Positions 39,914 to 52,284 of a stretch of DNA of 64,000 nt are shown piece after piece; the stretch's first letter is position 1; each line of letters begins with the position of its first letter. The stretch comes from an uncultured Pelagibacteraceae bacterium (lineage in GTDB: Bacteria; Pseudomonadota; Alphaproteobacteria; Pelagibacterales; Pelagibacteraceae). Below the pieces are notes generated by a model. The model was not told the DNA's origin and searched no databases. It worked only from the letters and a program-made list of their open reading frames with translations. The stretch covers positions 57,412 to 121,411 of the forward strand of contig CACKBP010000004.1 in the NCBI GenBank assembly GCA_902598315.1. Reading direction: 5' to 3'. The position numbers and the translations under genes were made by a program.

Positions 39914-40952
39914 AAGAATAAAAACTCTTTTTAGGATGCCAGCTGAATGGGAAAGACAACAATCTACATTAATTGGATGGCCATATAATAAAGATGATTG
40001 GCCAGGCAAGTTTAAAAATATTCCTAAAATATTTGCTAAAATAATTTCTAAAATTACTAAGTCTCAGGGGGTAAATCTATTAATTAAAAACTACAATTCT
40101 AAGGTTGCAATTAAAAGATTGCTTAGGAAAAATAATGCAAAAATACAAAATGTAAAATTTATAATTTGTAAAACAAATAGGGTATGGATGAGAGACACAG
40201 GGCCAATATTTATTAAAGATAAAAAAAATCAAAATATTTTATTAAATTGGAAGTTTAATGGTTGGGCTAAATATAAAAATTATAGATCAGATAATGAAGT
40301 CAATTTGAGAATAAAAAATCATTACAGAGGTAAAGTCATCAGCCCAAAGTTTAAAAAAAAACCAATAGTTCTTGAGGGGGGAGCAATAGATGTTAATGGA
40401 AAAGGATTATTGCTTGCAACAAAAGAATGTTTGTTAAGTAAAATTCAACAAAGAAATTCTTTTTTAAAATTAAAAGATTATAATCACATCTTTAAAAAAT
40501 TTTTTGGAGTACAAAAGGTTATTTGGCTAAATAAAGGAATCGTAGGAGATGATACTCATGGTCATGTTGATGATATTGCCAGATTTGTAAAATATAATAA
40601 AGTCTTTGTCGCGTATGAAAATAATAAAAAAGATAACAATTTCAAAAATCTTGATGAGAACTTTAAAATTTTAAAAAAAATCAGAATTAATTCCACGCAA
40701 TTAAAAATCAAAAAAATTCCAATGCCTAGACCTATTTATATAGATAAAGTCAGAGTTCCAGCATCATATCTTAACTTTTATATTTTTAATAGATTTGTTT
40801 TATTACCTACTTTTAATGACCCTAAGGATAAGATAGTAATCAAAATTTTTAAAAAGGAATTTTATAATAGAAAAATTATTCCAATAGATTGTTCTGAATT
40901 AATTTGGGGTTTTGGGGCGATTCATTGTTTAACACAGCAAGAACCAAAATAA
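39906..40952 (+). CDS. aguA: Agmatine deiminase
   Basis: RMPAEWERQQSTLIGWPYN; VWMRDTGPIF; DDTHGHVDDIARF; GFGAIHCLTQQEP. Confidence 0.94.
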   Translation: MPRRIKTLFRMPAEWERQQSTLIGWPYNKDDWPGKFKNIPKIFAKIISKITKSQGVNLLIKNYNSKVAIKRLLRKNNAKIQNVKFIICKTNRVWMRDTGPIFIKDKKNQNILLNWKFNGWAKYKNYRSDNEVNLRIKNHYRGKVISPKFKKKPIVLEGGAIDVNGKGLLLATKECLLSKIQQRNSFLKLKDYNHIFKKFFGVQKVIWLNKGIVGDDTHGHVDDIARFVKYNKVFVAYENNKKDNNFKNLDENFKILKKIRINSTQLKIKKIPMPRPIYIDKVRVPASYLNFYIFNRFVLLPTFNDPKDKIVIKIFKKEFYNRKIIPIDCSELIWGFGAIHCLTQQEPK

Positions 40953-40954
40953 GT

Positions 40955-42244
40955 TTACCCTTTAAGTAAAATATTCTTGGGAGACCAGCTAATTACCACT
41001 GAAGCACCACCTAAATTTTTATCATCTTTAAACAGTAGTTTGGCATTTTGCCTCTCTAATAAAGTTTTACCTAAGAAAGTTCCAAGGCCCAAGCCAGAGT
41101 TTGAGTTTAATTCTATTGATCTGGATTTAATATATGGCTCTCCTAAATTATTGATTATATCTTTAGGAAAGCCTGGCCCATCATCATTGATTGTGACTTT
41201 AATTTCTTTATCGTCACTCACCAAGAAAATATTAACTTTGCTTTTTGAAAATTTAATCGCATTGCCTATGAAATTTCTCAAGCCGTAAATCATTTCTGCT
41301 GATCTTTGAATGTCAATTTTATTTTTATCATTATCAGATACTAAAATGATTTCCTTGGAAGATGTTTCTTTAAAAGAATTTATGATTTCCTCAAGTAGAT
41401 CCTCTAATTTTGTCGAACTAAAAAATTTATCTTCTTCTATCTGTTTTTTTGAAATTCTTTTTAAAATTTCACTACATCTTTTAGATTGACTAATTAACAG
41501 ATCAATATCCTTAGATAGCTCATTATTATCTCCGATATCCTTTTTTAATTCTTTAGCAACCACACTTATTGTAGCTAAAGGCGTTCCTAGAGAATGTGCT
41601 GCTGCTGCTGCTTGTCCTCCTAAAGATTCTAATTCATATTCTTTATAAATTACCTCTTGAAGTTTTTTAAAAGCTTCCTCTGTTTTCTTTTTTTCACCAG
41701 AAAAACGAATACCAAAATAACTTAAAAATATTAGGCCAATCAATATAGAGATTATAATTCCAATTTTATAAAAATTTGGGAAATGTAACAAATTCATATC
41801 CTCTCCAGGCAAGGGTAAATGAAAAAATGATATAATTAATAGAAGCAAAGATGTTATTAAACCTAAAATAATAGTTGTGCCCATACTTAAAAATGTTGAG
41901 GAAACGATTGCTGGAATAACTAATAAAAAACTAAAAGGGTTAAAAATTCCTCCTGTTAAATATAGGAGAGCACTTAATTGCAATAAATCGATTAAAAGGA
42001 AAGGCGCTGCATAAAAATCTTTTAGTTGATTGATTTTAATTCCGAATTGAAGGTACAAATTAGTTACTAAACCCAACGAAATGATCAAGTAACTTTCTAT
42101 TATTGGAAAAGGTAAATTTAAGTAATAAAAAACCGTGCTAATTGCTAAAATTTGGCCAATAATAGCTATGTACCTCAGTATTGTTAATGTATTTTTATCT
42201 AAGCTTAAATTCTCTTTTACTCGAAAAAGAGTAGATATATTCAT
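40955..42244 (-). CDS. regB: RegB/PrrB/ActS-family sensor histidine kinase
   Basis: GGIFNPFSFLLVIPA (GGxxNPF quinone-binding-like motif); GGQAAAAAHSLGTPLATI RegB-type H-box. Confidence 0.92.
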   Translation of the reverse strand: MNISTLFRVKENLSLDKNTLTILRYIAIIGQILAISTVFYYLNLPFPIIESYLIISLGLVTNLYLQFGIKINQLKDFYAAPFLLIDLLQLSALLYLTGGIFNPFSFLLVIPAIVSSTFLSMGTTIILGLITSLLLLIISFFHLPLPGEDMNLLHFPNFYKIGIIISILIGLIFLSYFGIRFSGEKKKTEEAFKKLQEVIYKEYELESLGGQAAAAAHSLGTPLATISVVAKELKKDIGDNNELSKDIDLLISQSKRCSEILKRISKKQIEEDKFFSSTKLEDLLEEIINSFKETSSKEIILVSDNDKNKIDIQRSAEMIYGLRNFIGNAIKFSKSKVNIFLVSDDKEIKVTINDDGPGFPKDIINNLGEPYIKSRSIELNSNSGLGLGTFLGKTLLERQNAKLLFKDDKNLGGASVVISWSPKNILLKG

Positions 42245-42250
42245 AATTTT

Positions 42251-44347
<2,097 letters not shown>

Positions 44348-44447
44348 TTATAACAAGATAAAATGATCGATCAACAAAGTGCGCTAAAAGTATTCTATAT
44401 CAACGTTTTTAAAGCAAAAATAAAAAAAATTTTTAATTTTAAAGAAT

Positions 44448-45563
44448 TTAGATTTTCATTGGCATTATCACGTAATAACTATTTTTATCTGACACATCTT
44501 CAATTAAAACAGGAGAAACAGAATCTTTTAAATTCATTTTTAAATTTTTGTCTTCTACCTCAGAGGCAATATCAATCAAATATTTTGAGTTGAAACTTAT
44601 ATTTAAATTTTCCGAGTTATAAGATGCATTTATTTTCTCATTTCCTTCCCCTGAATTTGCGCTATTCACAGAAAGTTGAATGTTATCTTTATTGATCATT
44701 AGCTTAACTCCCTCTTTTCTATCCAAAGAAACACTCGCAACTCTTTCGATAGAATTAATAAAATCTTTAGAGGGGACTACTAGCGTCTTAGTATTGTTAG
44801 TTGGTACCACTTTTTTATAATCTGGAAATTTACCGTCAATAACCTTTGACACTAAAGTAATATTACCTAAAGAAAACTTTATTTTGTTTTCGCTCGTTTG
44901 CATAGTAAGTTTATCTGGTATTTCCGATAGTAAAGAGCATAATTGGAAGACAGTTTTTCTTGGTAATATTAAAGATGTAAAATCTGCTACATTTTCTATC
45001 TCTAAACTGCTTGAGGATAATCTATGGCTATCTGTAGCTACCCCAGTCAAAAAATTTCTTCCATGTGACTCGGTCAAATGCAAGAAAATTCCATTTAAAT
45101 AGTGTCTTGTATCGTCGTTGGATATTGAAATTTTTGTCTTATTTAAAAGTTTTAAGAATCTTTTATTATTTAAATATATTTCTCGCCCCTCAAATTCATC
45201 AGTAAATGTTGGAAAATTATCTGTAGGTAAACACAACAGATTGAAATCTGAATTATCGCTTTTTAAACTGAGTTTGTTTTCAGATTTTAAATCAAAATTT
45301 AAGTTAGCATTAGAAGATATTTTTCTAAGTATATCAAATAGAATGGCTGCTGATGTAGTTGTGCTTCCCTCATTTAAAACTTTTACATCACTTATTACAT
45401 CGTAAAATACGATATCTAAATCGGTAGCTACAATAAAAAGTTTTTTATCTTTTAATTGAATTAGAACATTTGAAAGTATGGGCAGAGTATTTTTTTTTTC
45501 TACTACACCTTGTACAAAGTTTAAAGATTTTAGTAACGCATCTCTTTTTACTACAAATTGCAT
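44448..45563 (-). CDS. dnaN: DNA polymerase III subunit beta (sliding clamp)
   Basis: MQFVVKRDALLKSLNFVQGVVEKKNTLPILSNVLI; C-terminal YYVIMPMKI. Confidence 0.97.
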   Translation of the reverse strand: MQFVVKRDALLKSLNFVQGVVEKKNTLPILSNVLIQLKDKKLFIVATDLDIVFYDVISDVKVLNEGSTTTSAAILFDILRKISSNANLNFDLKSENKLSLKSDNSDFNLLCLPTDNFPTFTDEFEGREIYLNNKRFLKLLNKTKISISNDDTRHYLNGIFLHLTESHGRNFLTGVATDSHRLSSSSLEIENVADFTSLILPRKTVFQLCSLLSEIPDKLTMQTSENKIKFSLGNITLVSKVIDGKFPDYKKVVPTNNTKTLVVPSKDFINSIERVASVSLDRKEGVKLMINKDNIQLSVNSANSGEGNEKINASYNSENLNISFNSKYLIDIASEVEDKNLKMNLKDSVSPVLIEDVSDKNSYYVIMPMKI

Positions 45564-46952
45564 TTATTGTTCTAATAAAAGACTCTTAATTTGGGATATA
45601 TTTTTTTTCATCTCATCATCTTGCTCCGATAACCGAGTAATTGTTTTTACCGCATGTATTACGGTAGTATGATCCCTATTAGCAAATCTTCTTCCTATCT
45701 CTGGTAACGATCTAGTAGTCATCTTTTTTGCTAGATACATAGCTATTTGTCTTGGTCTTGCCAACGGTCTTGAACGCCTTTGAGAGAGCATTTCACTCAA
45801 AGAAATATTATAAAAATTTGATACAACATTTTGAATTTTATCCACTGTAATTACACGGATTTGATTAAAGACATCTTTTAGAATATTTTTACAATCTCCA
45901 ATATTTAAAATCTTATTATGAACTCTGCTAAACGCTATTACTCTATTTAATACGCCTATAAGTTCTCGTATATTGGTTTTACTTTCACTTGCTATAAAAT
46001 TGATAACCTCATTATTTAAGTTTATATTTTCTTTAAATTGATTTTGAATTTCTTCTATTTTTTTTCGAATAATTTTTTCTTTTAATTCAATATCTGGAAT
46101 ATCAATATCAACAACTAATCCTCCTGCAAGTCTTGATTTGATTCTATCCTGAACTCTATCCAACTTCATAGGAGGTCTATCTGAAGAAATTATAATCTGC
46201 GAGCCTTTGTCCATTAAACTGTTAAAAGTATGAAAGAACTCTTCCTGAAGGCTCTCTTTACCGCTAATAAATTGAATGTCATCGATTATAAATACCGCAG
46301 ATTTTCTAAAAAAATCCTTAAAATTTACCATGTCATTCTTTTTGATTGATTTAATAAAATGATACATAAATCTTTCAGCAGATATAAACATCACATTATT
46401 ATCATTTTGCAATTCGAGACCAATGGCGTTTAATAGATGCGTTTTTCCTAGACCAACACCGCCACAAACGTACAGTGGATTATAACGAGAAATATGCTCA
46501 CAAACTCTTTTCGAGTAAGACAGAGCTATGTCGTTACTTTTCCCCTGTATAAAATTATTAAAGTTAAGATTTGGATTAAGTCTATTATAATTGAGAATTG
46601 AGTCCTTAATTTCAGTTACTTTATTCAATTCATCAATTTTTATAAATTCTTGATTTTGTTTATTTTCCTCTATTATCTTAAATTCAATTCTACTTAGACT
46701 TAGCTTAAAACTTTTTACTTGCTCAAGAATTTTATCTAAATATCTTGAGACAATCCAATCTCTAAAAAATCGAGTTGGTACCCCTAATATTAAGTAGTCA
46801 TTATATTCCTTTACTAAAGATATTTTTTCAAGCCAACTATTGTAAACTTCGCTTCCAAAACTCTTCTTAAAAGCATTTTGAATTTCTTGCCAATTCAAAG
46901 TATTTTCCTCTTCAGAAATATAAGCTGAGTGTTTAATATTTTTTTTTTCCAT
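45564..46952 (-). CDS. dnaA: Chromosomal replication initiator DnaA
   Basis: VCGGVGLGKTHLLNAIG; FIIDDIQFI; C-terminal RPRQIAMYLAKKMTTRSLPEIGRRFANRDHTTVIHAV. Confidence 0.98.
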   Translation of the reverse strand: MEKKNIKHSAYISEEENTLNWQEIQNAFKKSFGSEVYNSWLEKISLVKEYNDYLILGVPTRFFRDWIVSRYLDKILEQVKSFKLSLSRIEFKIIEENKQNQEFIKIDELNKVTEIKDSILNYNRLNPNLNFNNFIQGKSNDIALSYSKRVCEHISRYNPLYVCGGVGLGKTHLLNAIGLELQNDNNVMFISAERFMYHFIKSIKKNDMVNFKDFFRKSAVFIIDDIQFISGKESLQEEFFHTFNSLMDKGSQIIISSDRPPMKLDRVQDRIKSRLAGGLVVDIDIPDIELKEKIIRKKIEEIQNQFKENINLNNEVINFIASESKTNIRELIGVLNRVIAFSRVHNKILNIGDCKNILKDVFNQIRVITVDKIQNVVSNFYNISLSEMLSQRRSRPLARPRQIAMYLAKKMTTRSLPEIGRRFANRDHTTVIHAVKTITRLSEQDDEMKKNISQIKSLLLEQ

Positions 46953-47186
46953 GTTGAAGTTCTTTTAAGAGAATCCTTTAAACTCTCTTTTAAAAATATT
47001 TGCAAGATTTTTTTTTAAAATTTTAAAAAAAAATGGACTCAGGTTGTAGCATTATCGTAAAGATAGAATTTATTAAAATTTTTTTTACAACTAATAAATG
47101 AAACTATATTTTGTCTTTAAAAAAAAAAAATTCTAAATATAGATAAATTAATTTTTATCGATCAACTTAAGATTGTTTACAAAGTA

Positions 47187-47444
47187 TTAAATCTTTTTAG
47201 AAATTCTAGAAATTTTTCTTGCAGCAGTTTTTCTATTGATAACCCCAGATTTAGCAACCTGCATTAGAATTGACTGGAATTTTGAAAAGTATTTTTTTGC
47301 TTTTTCTTTTTCTTTTGAATTTATCAATAATTCCATTTGTTTTATGGCGCTTTTGTATTTGCTTTTCCTTATTCTGTTGTTTCGAGTCTGATTTTTAACT
47401 CTTCTAACTCTTCTGATTGCTGATTTTGTATTGGGCATTTTCAA
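47187..47444 (-). CDS. rpsT: 30S ribosomal protein S20
   Basis: MPNTKSAIRRVRRVKNQTRNNRIRKSKYKSAIKQ; C-terminal NRKTAARKISRISKKI. Confidence 0.95.
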   Translation of the reverse strand: MKMPNTKSAIRRVRRVKNQTRNNRIRKSKYKSAIKQMELLINSKEKEKAKKYFSKFQSILMQVAKSGVINRKTAARKISRISKKI

Positions 47445-47481
47445 GATTTTATATATGTCACTATAATTATGGTCAACTTTA

Positions 47482-48351
47482 TTATTTTTGACATTGATTA
47501 CAAAAAAAAGATGAACGATTTGAAATAACGATCCTCATTACTTTATTGTTACAATCTGTATTAGAACACCTTTCTCCTTTACGGCCATAAACCTTGAAAT
47601 ATTGTTGAAAGACACCCTTTTTTCCATCATCACTAGAAAAGTCTTTAATAGATGAGCCTCCTAGCCTTATTGATTTTGATAAAATCTTTTTTATGCTTCT
47701 CACAATTTTATTAATTTCAAAATCACTAAGTTTGACCACTCTTCTTGTTGGCCTAACACCACTAGCAAAGAGCACCTCATTAGCATAAATATTTCCTATT
47801 CCAGAAATAAATTTTTGATCCATTAGAATATCTTTGATATTCCTATCACGTCCATTAATATACTTTTTAAAGTAACTTAGATTAAATTCTTTGTCTAGTG
47901 GTTCTACACCTAAATTAATCAAATGAAAACTTTTATACAATTTTTTGTAATTATAAAATTTAATAAAACCAAATTTTCTAACGTCATTATAAATTAGTTT
48001 TTTTTTCTTTTCCAAATAAAAAATTACTTTATCGTGCTTTTTATCTTTTTGTGGATTGATATTATAGTAAAAGCTTGTTTTAAATTTTCTTTCATTGCCA
48101 TCCATAATGAAAAATTTACCAGTCATTCCAAGATGTACTAGCATAAAAAAATTTTTTCCTATTTCAAAAATTAAAAATTTTGACCTTCTTTGAATTTTAA
48201 TAATTTTTTTTCCTTTAATCTGATTGATATCTTCTTTATTTAGCTCATATCGTAATTTACCATCTCTGATCTCCACATTTTTAATAATCAAATTTGATAT
48301 TTTTCTCTCTAAGGACCTTTTAACAACTTCAACTTCTGGTAATTCTGGCAT
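47482..48351 (-). CDS. mutM: Formamidopyrimidine-DNA glycosylase
   Basis: MPELPEVEVVKRSLE; GIGNIYANEVLF; zinc finger C..C...C..C. Confidence 0.97.
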   Translation of the reverse strand: MPELPEVEVVKRSLERKISNLIIKNVEIRDGKLRYELNKEDINQIKGKKIIKIQRRSKFLIFEIGKNFFMLVHLGMTGKFFIMDGNERKFKTSFYYNINPQKDKKHDKVIFYLEKKKKLIYNDVRKFGFIKFYNYKKLYKSFHLINLGVEPLDKEFNLSYFKKYINGRDRNIKDILMDQKFISGIGNIYANEVLFASGVRPTRRVVKLSDFEINKIVRSIKKILSKSIRLGGSSIKDFSSDDGKKGVFQQYFKVYGRKGERCSNTDCNNKVMRIVISNRSSFFCNQCQK

Positions 48352-48362
48352 ATAATTCTTTT

Positions 48363-49067
48363 ATGAAACGTACTATTCTAGATAAAAATAAATTAGTCAA
48401 TTCTGTTTTTTCTGAAGTCCATGAAAAATATGATTTTATGAATGATCTAATGTCGTTAGGAATTCACAGGTCCTGGAAGACAAAATTTATCAATTGGCTG
48501 AACCCGCAACCAGGTACTAAATTAATAGATGTTGCCTCTGGTACAGGAGATATTGGTAAACTTTTTTTAGAAAAAACTAGCAATTTAGGGGAAATTACTT
48601 GTGTTGAGCCAAATGTTGAAATGTTAAATCAAGGTAAGATAAAGCTTAAAAATTTTACAAAAATAAAATGGATTAATGCGCAAGCTGAGAAGATACCAAT
48701 AAATGATAATACATACGACTATTATACAATTAGTTATGGGATAAGAAATGTTACAAGCATAGATTTGGCTTTGAAAGAAGCTTTAAGAGTTTTAAAACCT
48801 GGTGGAAGATTTCTATGTCTAGAATTTTCAAAAATTAATAATGAAACTCTAAATTTTGTATATAAACAATATTCTAAAATTATTCCTTATATTGGCAAAA
48901 TCGTGGTTGGATCTGATGAGCCTTATAAATATTTAGTAGACAGTATTAAAAAATTTTATAACCAAAAAGAACTGGTCGAAATAATGTCTAGAAATGGCTT
49001 TTCAAATATTGAGTTTAGAAACCTTTCTAATGGCATCTCAGCAATACATTCAGGTTGGAAAGTTTAA
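48363..49067 (+). CDS. ubiE: Ubiquinone/menaquinone biosynthesis methyltransferase
   Basis: YDFMNDLMSLGIHRSWK; IDVASGTGDIGKLF; SYGIRNVTSIDLALKEALRVLKPGGRFLCLEFSK. Confidence 0.96.
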   Translation: MKRTILDKNKLVNSVFSEVHEKYDFMNDLMSLGIHRSWKTKFINWLNPQPGTKLIDVASGTGDIGKLFLEKTSNLGEITCVEPNVEMLNQGKIKLKNFTKIKWINAQAEKIPINDNTYDYYTISYGIRNVTSIDLALKEALRVLKPGGRFLCLEFSKINNETLNFVYKQYSKIIPYIGKIVVGSDEPYKYLVDSIKKFYNQKELVEIMSRNGFSNIEFRNLSNGISAIHSGWKV

Positions 49068-50633
49068 ATGTTAAAAAGAGTTTTTAAATTATTCCAAATA
49101 GCAAGAAAATTCTCTACATCTGGAGCTGTTGATACGATAAATGAAATACATAAATTGCCAACTACTGTAAATTTATTTTTCAGTTTTATATCTTTTGGTA
49201 CTAAGCAAAATTTACTAGATAAACAAAAAACTTCCGGGGATAAACTTTGTGTTGCCTTACAAGGAATGGGAACAACTTTCATTAAGCTTGGACAATTTCT
49301 TGCTACAAGACCAGATATTATAGGTGAAGAATTAGCAAAAAGTCTTGAAAAGTTGCAAGATAAGGTACCTGCATTTGATTTATATGATGCAAAAAAAATT
49401 ATTAAAAAAGAAATAGGGGAAAATTACTTTAAAGATATTTTTGAAATTAGTGAACCTATTGCAGCGGCTTCTATAGCCCAAGTTCATTTAGCAAAAATAA
49501 AACATGGAGAAGAGCAAAAACAAGTTGCGATAAAAATATTAAGGCCAGATATTGAAAAATTATTTAATGAAGAATTAGATGCTCTCATGTTGTTTGCATA
49601 TATTGTTGAAAATACTTTTAGTAAAGCAAAAAGACTAAAGTTGATTGAGGTAGTTCATCTATTAAGAGAGATAACAAATATAGAAATGGATTTAAGGTTC
49701 GAAGCTGCAGCAGCAAATGAGCTTTATGAAAATACTAAAAATGATGTTGGATTTATTGTTCCTAAAATTTATTGGAATTATACAACTAAAAAAATACTTA
49801 CTTTAGACAAGGTGGAAGGAGTCTCTATTAGGGAAATCAATAAAATTAAAGAGCAAGGAGTAGATTTAAAAAAATTAGCAGAAAACTTAATACAATTATT
49901 TTTAACACAAGCTGTGAGAGATGGATTTTTTCATGGAGATATGCATCAAGGAAATTTATTTGTTGATCAAAATGGAAATGTAATACCTGTAGATTTTGGT
50001 ATTATGGGACGTCTTGATAAGAATAATAGAAAATTTTTAGCAGAAATTTTATACGGCTTTATTAAAAGAGATTATGTAAAAGTTGCTGAAGTTCATTTTC
50101 AAGCAGGGCTCGTGCCTAAGGATGCATCAAAAGATGAATTTGCACAAGCATTAAGATCTGTTGGGGAACCAATTTTTGGACAATCTATTAAGGATATTTC
50201 TGGAGGCAACTTATTAGCACAATTATTCGAGATTACAGAGAAGTTCAACATGCCAACTCAACCGCCTCTTCTTTTGTTGCAAAAAACAATGGTAGTTGTG
50301 GAGGGTGTTGCAAGAAAACTTTATCCAGAGACAAATATTTGGGAGGTGTCTAGACCTGTTCTTGAAGACTGGCTTAAAAATATTAAAAGTCCAAAATCAA
50401 CAATAGACACTGCAATTAGCACCTCAACTGAAATTCTTAAAAGAATACCAGATCTTCCCGAATTTATTGATAGAGCTGACTACGCCTTAAGATTAATGGC
50501 TGAAGGTAAGTTAAATTTGGCGATTGGTCCTAACAAGAATTTAGAATTAGAGCAAATGAAAATTAAAAACTTTAGAAATAATATAGTTATTAGTTTTTTT
50601 GGTGTTGTAATTGTCTTTTTATTAGTATTTTAA
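49068..50633 (+). CDS. ubiB: UbiB/ABC1-family ubiquinone biosynthesis protein
   Basis: ALQGMGTTFIKLGQFLATRPDIIGEELAKSLEKLQDKVP; HGDMHQGNLFVDQNG. Confidence 0.95.
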   Translation: MLKRVFKLFQIARKFSTSGAVDTINEIHKLPTTVNLFFSFISFGTKQNLLDKQKTSGDKLCVALQGMGTTFIKLGQFLATRPDIIGEELAKSLEKLQDKVPAFDLYDAKKIIKKEIGENYFKDIFEISEPIAAASIAQVHLAKIKHGEEQKQVAIKILRPDIEKLFNEELDALMLFAYIVENTFSKAKRLKLIEVVHLLREITNIEMDLRFEAAAANELYENTKNDVGFIVPKIYWNYTTKKILTLDKVEGVSIREINKIKEQGVDLKKLAENLIQLFLTQAVRDGFFHGDMHQGNLFVDQNGNVIPVDFGIMGRLDKNNRKFLAEILYGFIKRDYVKVAEVHFQAGLVPKDASKDEFAQALRSVGEPIFGQSIKDISGGNLLAQLFEITEKFNMPTQPPLLLLQKTMVVVEGVARKLYPETNIWEVSRPVLEDWLKNIKSPKSTIDTAISTSTEILKRIPDLPEFIDRADYALRLMAEGKLNLAIGPNKNLELEQMKIKNFRNNIVISFFGVVIVFLLVF

Positions 50634-50639
50634 TTACTC

Positions 50640-51860
50640 ATGATATTTAAAAATAAGAAAATCCTCGTAATTATTGGTGGCGGTATTGCAGCCTATAAAT
50701 CATTAGATTTAATAAGATTATTAAAAAAAAGTAATAATGAAGTTAAATCTATATTAACTAAAAGCGGAAGAGAGTTCGTAACTCCTTTATCACTCACCAC
50801 TTTGACAAAAAATAAAACTTTCGAAGACATTTTTGATAAAAATGCTGAAGCTGAAATAGATCATATATCTTTATCAAGATGGGCAGATATTATAATTATT
50901 ATGCCGACAACTGCGAACTTCATGACTAAATTGTGCTTAGGCAAAGCAGAAGACTTGGCAACCACAGTAATTTTAGCATCTAACAAAGATATTTTATTAG
51001 TTCCTGCTATGAATGTAAGAATGTGGTTACATAAGGCTACTCAGAAAAATGTTAAAACTTTGCAAGATTACGGTTATTTGTTTATAGGACCTGAAAAAGG
51101 TGAAATGGCTTGTGGAGAGTATGGAGATGGAAAAATGTCAAGTCCAAGACAAATTTTTTCTTATCTTCATGACTACTTTAAAAATAAAAATTTAATAAAA
51201 AAAAAAAATCTTAAAGCCTTGGTTACTTCAGGACCAACAAGAGAATATTTAGATCCCGTAAGATATTTGTCAAACGAGTCAAGTGGCAAACAAGGAAACG
51301 AGATAGCTCAAGCGCTTAGCAGATTAGGTATCCAAACGACTCTGATTACTGGGCCAACAAATCTTACTTCAAAAAAAGAAATTAAAATAAAAAAAATAGT
51401 AAGTGCTGAAGAAATGCTTGAGGAAGTTAAAAAATGCTTACCAGTAGATATTGCCGTATGTGCTGCGGCAGTATCAGACTTCAAGCCAATAAAAAAAATT
51501 AATAACAAGATTAAGAGAAACCTAGTATCAATTGAACTAAAGAAAAATAAAGATATTCTTGAGTATCTTGGGAAAAACAATAAGCATAGACCAAAAATAG
51601 TTATTGGCTTTGCAGCAGAAACAGAGAATTTGACTAAAAATGCTGTATTGAAACTAAGACAAAAAAACTGTGACTTAATAATAGCAAACGATATTTCTAA
51701 AAAAAATAGTGGATTTAATTCAGATTATAACAAAGTGAAAATAATTGATAACTTTGGAAAAATTAACGTTATTAAAAAAAACAAAAAAAGTTTCATAGCG
51801 AATAAAATTGCTGAAATTATCATAGATAGACTATTAGTTGATGATAGAAGTTTTAATTAA
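50640..51860 (+). CDS. coaBC: Bifunctional phosphopantothenoylcysteine decarboxylase/phosphopantothenate-cysteine ligase
   Basis: IGGGIAAYKSLDLIRLLKK; PAMNVRMW; VTSGPTREYLDPVRYLSNESSGKQG. Confidence 0.96.
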   Translation: MIFKNKKILVIIGGGIAAYKSLDLIRLLKKSNNEVKSILTKSGREFVTPLSLTTLTKNKTFEDIFDKNAEAEIDHISLSRWADIIIIMPTTANFMTKLCLGKAEDLATTVILASNKDILLVPAMNVRMWLHKATQKNVKTLQDYGYLFIGPEKGEMACGEYGDGKMSSPRQIFSYLHDYFKNKNLIKKKNLKALVTSGPTREYLDPVRYLSNESSGKQGNEIAQALSRLGIQTTLITGPTNLTSKKEIKIKKIVSAEEMLEEVKKCLPVDIAVCAAAVSDFKPIKKINNKIKRNLVSIELKKNKDILEYLGKNNKHRPKIVIGFAAETENLTKNAVLKLRQKNCDLIIANDISKKNSGFNSDYNKVKIIDNFGKINVIKKNKKSFIANKIAEIIIDRLLVDDRSFN

Positions 51861-52281
51861 AAGATTATCAAAGAATATTGAATTACCTAAATATGAAACG
51901 AATGGTTCATCTGGAATGGATCTTGCCGCTAACATTGATAGAGAGATAAAAATTGAGCCAGGAAAAACATCTATAATTTCAACAGGTATATCTTTGTCTA
52001 TACCTAAAAATTTTGAAATACAAATTAGACCTAGATCAGGTTTAGCCGCTAAAAATAATATATCGGTTTTAAATACTCCAGGAACTATAGACTGTGATTA
52101 TAGAGGCGAGATTAAGGTTATATTGATAAATTTAGGACATAAAGCTTTCATCGTGGAAAAGGGAGCAAGGATAGCTCAAATGGTTTTATGTCCCATAGTG
52201 AGAGCAAAATTTAAAGAAGTTGAAATCCTTGACGGAACTATTAGAGGTTCTGGTGGTTTTGGATCTACTGGAGTGAAATAG
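51838..52281 (+). CDS. dut: dUTP diphosphatase
   Basis: GSSGMDLAANID; RPRSGLAAKN; GTIDCDYRGEIKV; RGSGGFGSTG. Confidence 0.97.
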   Translation: MMIEVLIKRLSKNIELPKYETNGSSGMDLAANIDREIKIEPGKTSIISTGISLSIPKNFEIQIRPRSGLAAKNNISVLNTPGTIDCDYRGEIKVILINLGHKAFIVEKGARIAQMVLCPIVRAKFKEVEILDGTIRGSGGFGSTGVK

Positions 52282-52284
52282 TTT

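Noticed and set aside
46953-47186. oriC call upstream of dnaA
   Set aside because: No convincing DnaA boxes seen and many alphaproteobacterial origins are not at dnaA; kept only as a low-confidence observation.
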